Shown one piece after another: positions 5,676 to 5,746 of a stretch of DNA of 5,746 nucleotides. Origin of the DNA: DATIJP01 sp964569185. Lineage in GTDB: Bacteria; Chlamydiota; Chlamydiia; Chlamydiales; Rhabdochlamydiaceae. Positions within the stretch are counted from its first letter, which is position 1, and each line of letters opens with the position of its first letter. Under the pieces are notes generated by a model. It was not told the origin of the DNA. It saw only the letters and a list, made by a program, of their open reading frames with translations, and did no database searches. The stretch covers positions 1 to 5,746 of the forward strand of contig CAZMTP010000063.1 in assembly GCA_964569185.1 (NCBI GenBank), in the 5' to 3' direction. The position numbers and the translations under genes are program-made.

Positions 5676-5746
5676 ATGATTCCAAGAAGTTTTGGCACAC
5701 ACGATGGGACGTTTCATGCTGATGAAGTGACAGCATGCGCCCTTCT
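5676..5746 (+). CDS. MYG1 family (UPF0160) protein, 5' end only
   Basis: Only the first 24 codons are in the window; the gene continues past the right edge. The translation is MIPRSFGTHDGTFHADEV followed by TACALL. The stretch THDGTFHADEVTACALL (residues 8-24) is the signature N-terminal motif of the MYG1 family, a DHH-like group of metal-dependent phosphoesterases. The eukaryotic member MYG1 is a 3'-5' RNA exonuclease, while the bacterial members are uncharacterised metal-dependent hydrolases. H9, H14 and D16 are the likely metal ligands in this motif. The ATG follows a GAG at 5668-5670 at short distance. The other nearby ATG (5654) is out of frame. A full-length member would be about 290-320 residues. 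Confidence 0.8.
   Translation, partial: MIPRSFGTHDGTFHADEVTACAL

Overview
The window reads like a chromosomal stretch from a member of the Chlamydiota, probably an environmental (non-Chlamydia) lineage. This is an inference. It rests on three things: a Gram-negative-type outer-membrane protein of the DUF1207 kind, a MYG1-family gene next to a long protein ending in a LOG domain (from memory, a similar pair exists in Chlamydia trachomatis around CT386/CT387; not verified here), and an orphan protein with the look of a chlamydial accessory or secreted protein. No tRNA, rRNA, CRISPR array, insertion sequence or phage gene was seen.

Layout. At 43-1293 (+) lies a signal-peptide-bearing outer-membrane protein with a BON-like N-terminal segment and a DUF1207 barrel domain. 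It converges on an AT-rich orphan gene on the minus strand, best started at 2156 rather than at the first ATG at 2246. Between the two sits a perfect 14-bp hairpin that serves as a bidirectional terminator but is embedded in the last codons of the DUF1207 gene. The region 2157-2311 is a very AT-rich divergent promoter region that also drives a secreted-looking GT2 glycosyltransferase with TPR repeats (2312-3493, +). That gene meets the next one tail to tail, with stop codons overlapping by 8 bp. The next gene (3486-5606, minus) encodes a 706-residue protein whose last third is a LOG / lysine-decarboxylase-like Rossmann domain and whose first two thirds I do not recognise. A 69-bp divergent spacer with a 16-bp perfect palindrome separates it from the first 24 codons of a MYG1-family gene that runs off the right edge.

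How they fit together. No operon is visible: transcription direction alternates at every gene (+, -, +, -, +), so each is probably an independent unit. The DUF1207 protein and the glycosyltransferase are both predicted to leave the cytoplasm. The LOG protein and the MYG1 protein look cytoplasmic and may share control through the palindromic spacer. I found no convincing multi-gene novel system. The best leads are the exported glycosyltransferase, the orphan gene, the long LOG fusion and the terminator inside a coding region.
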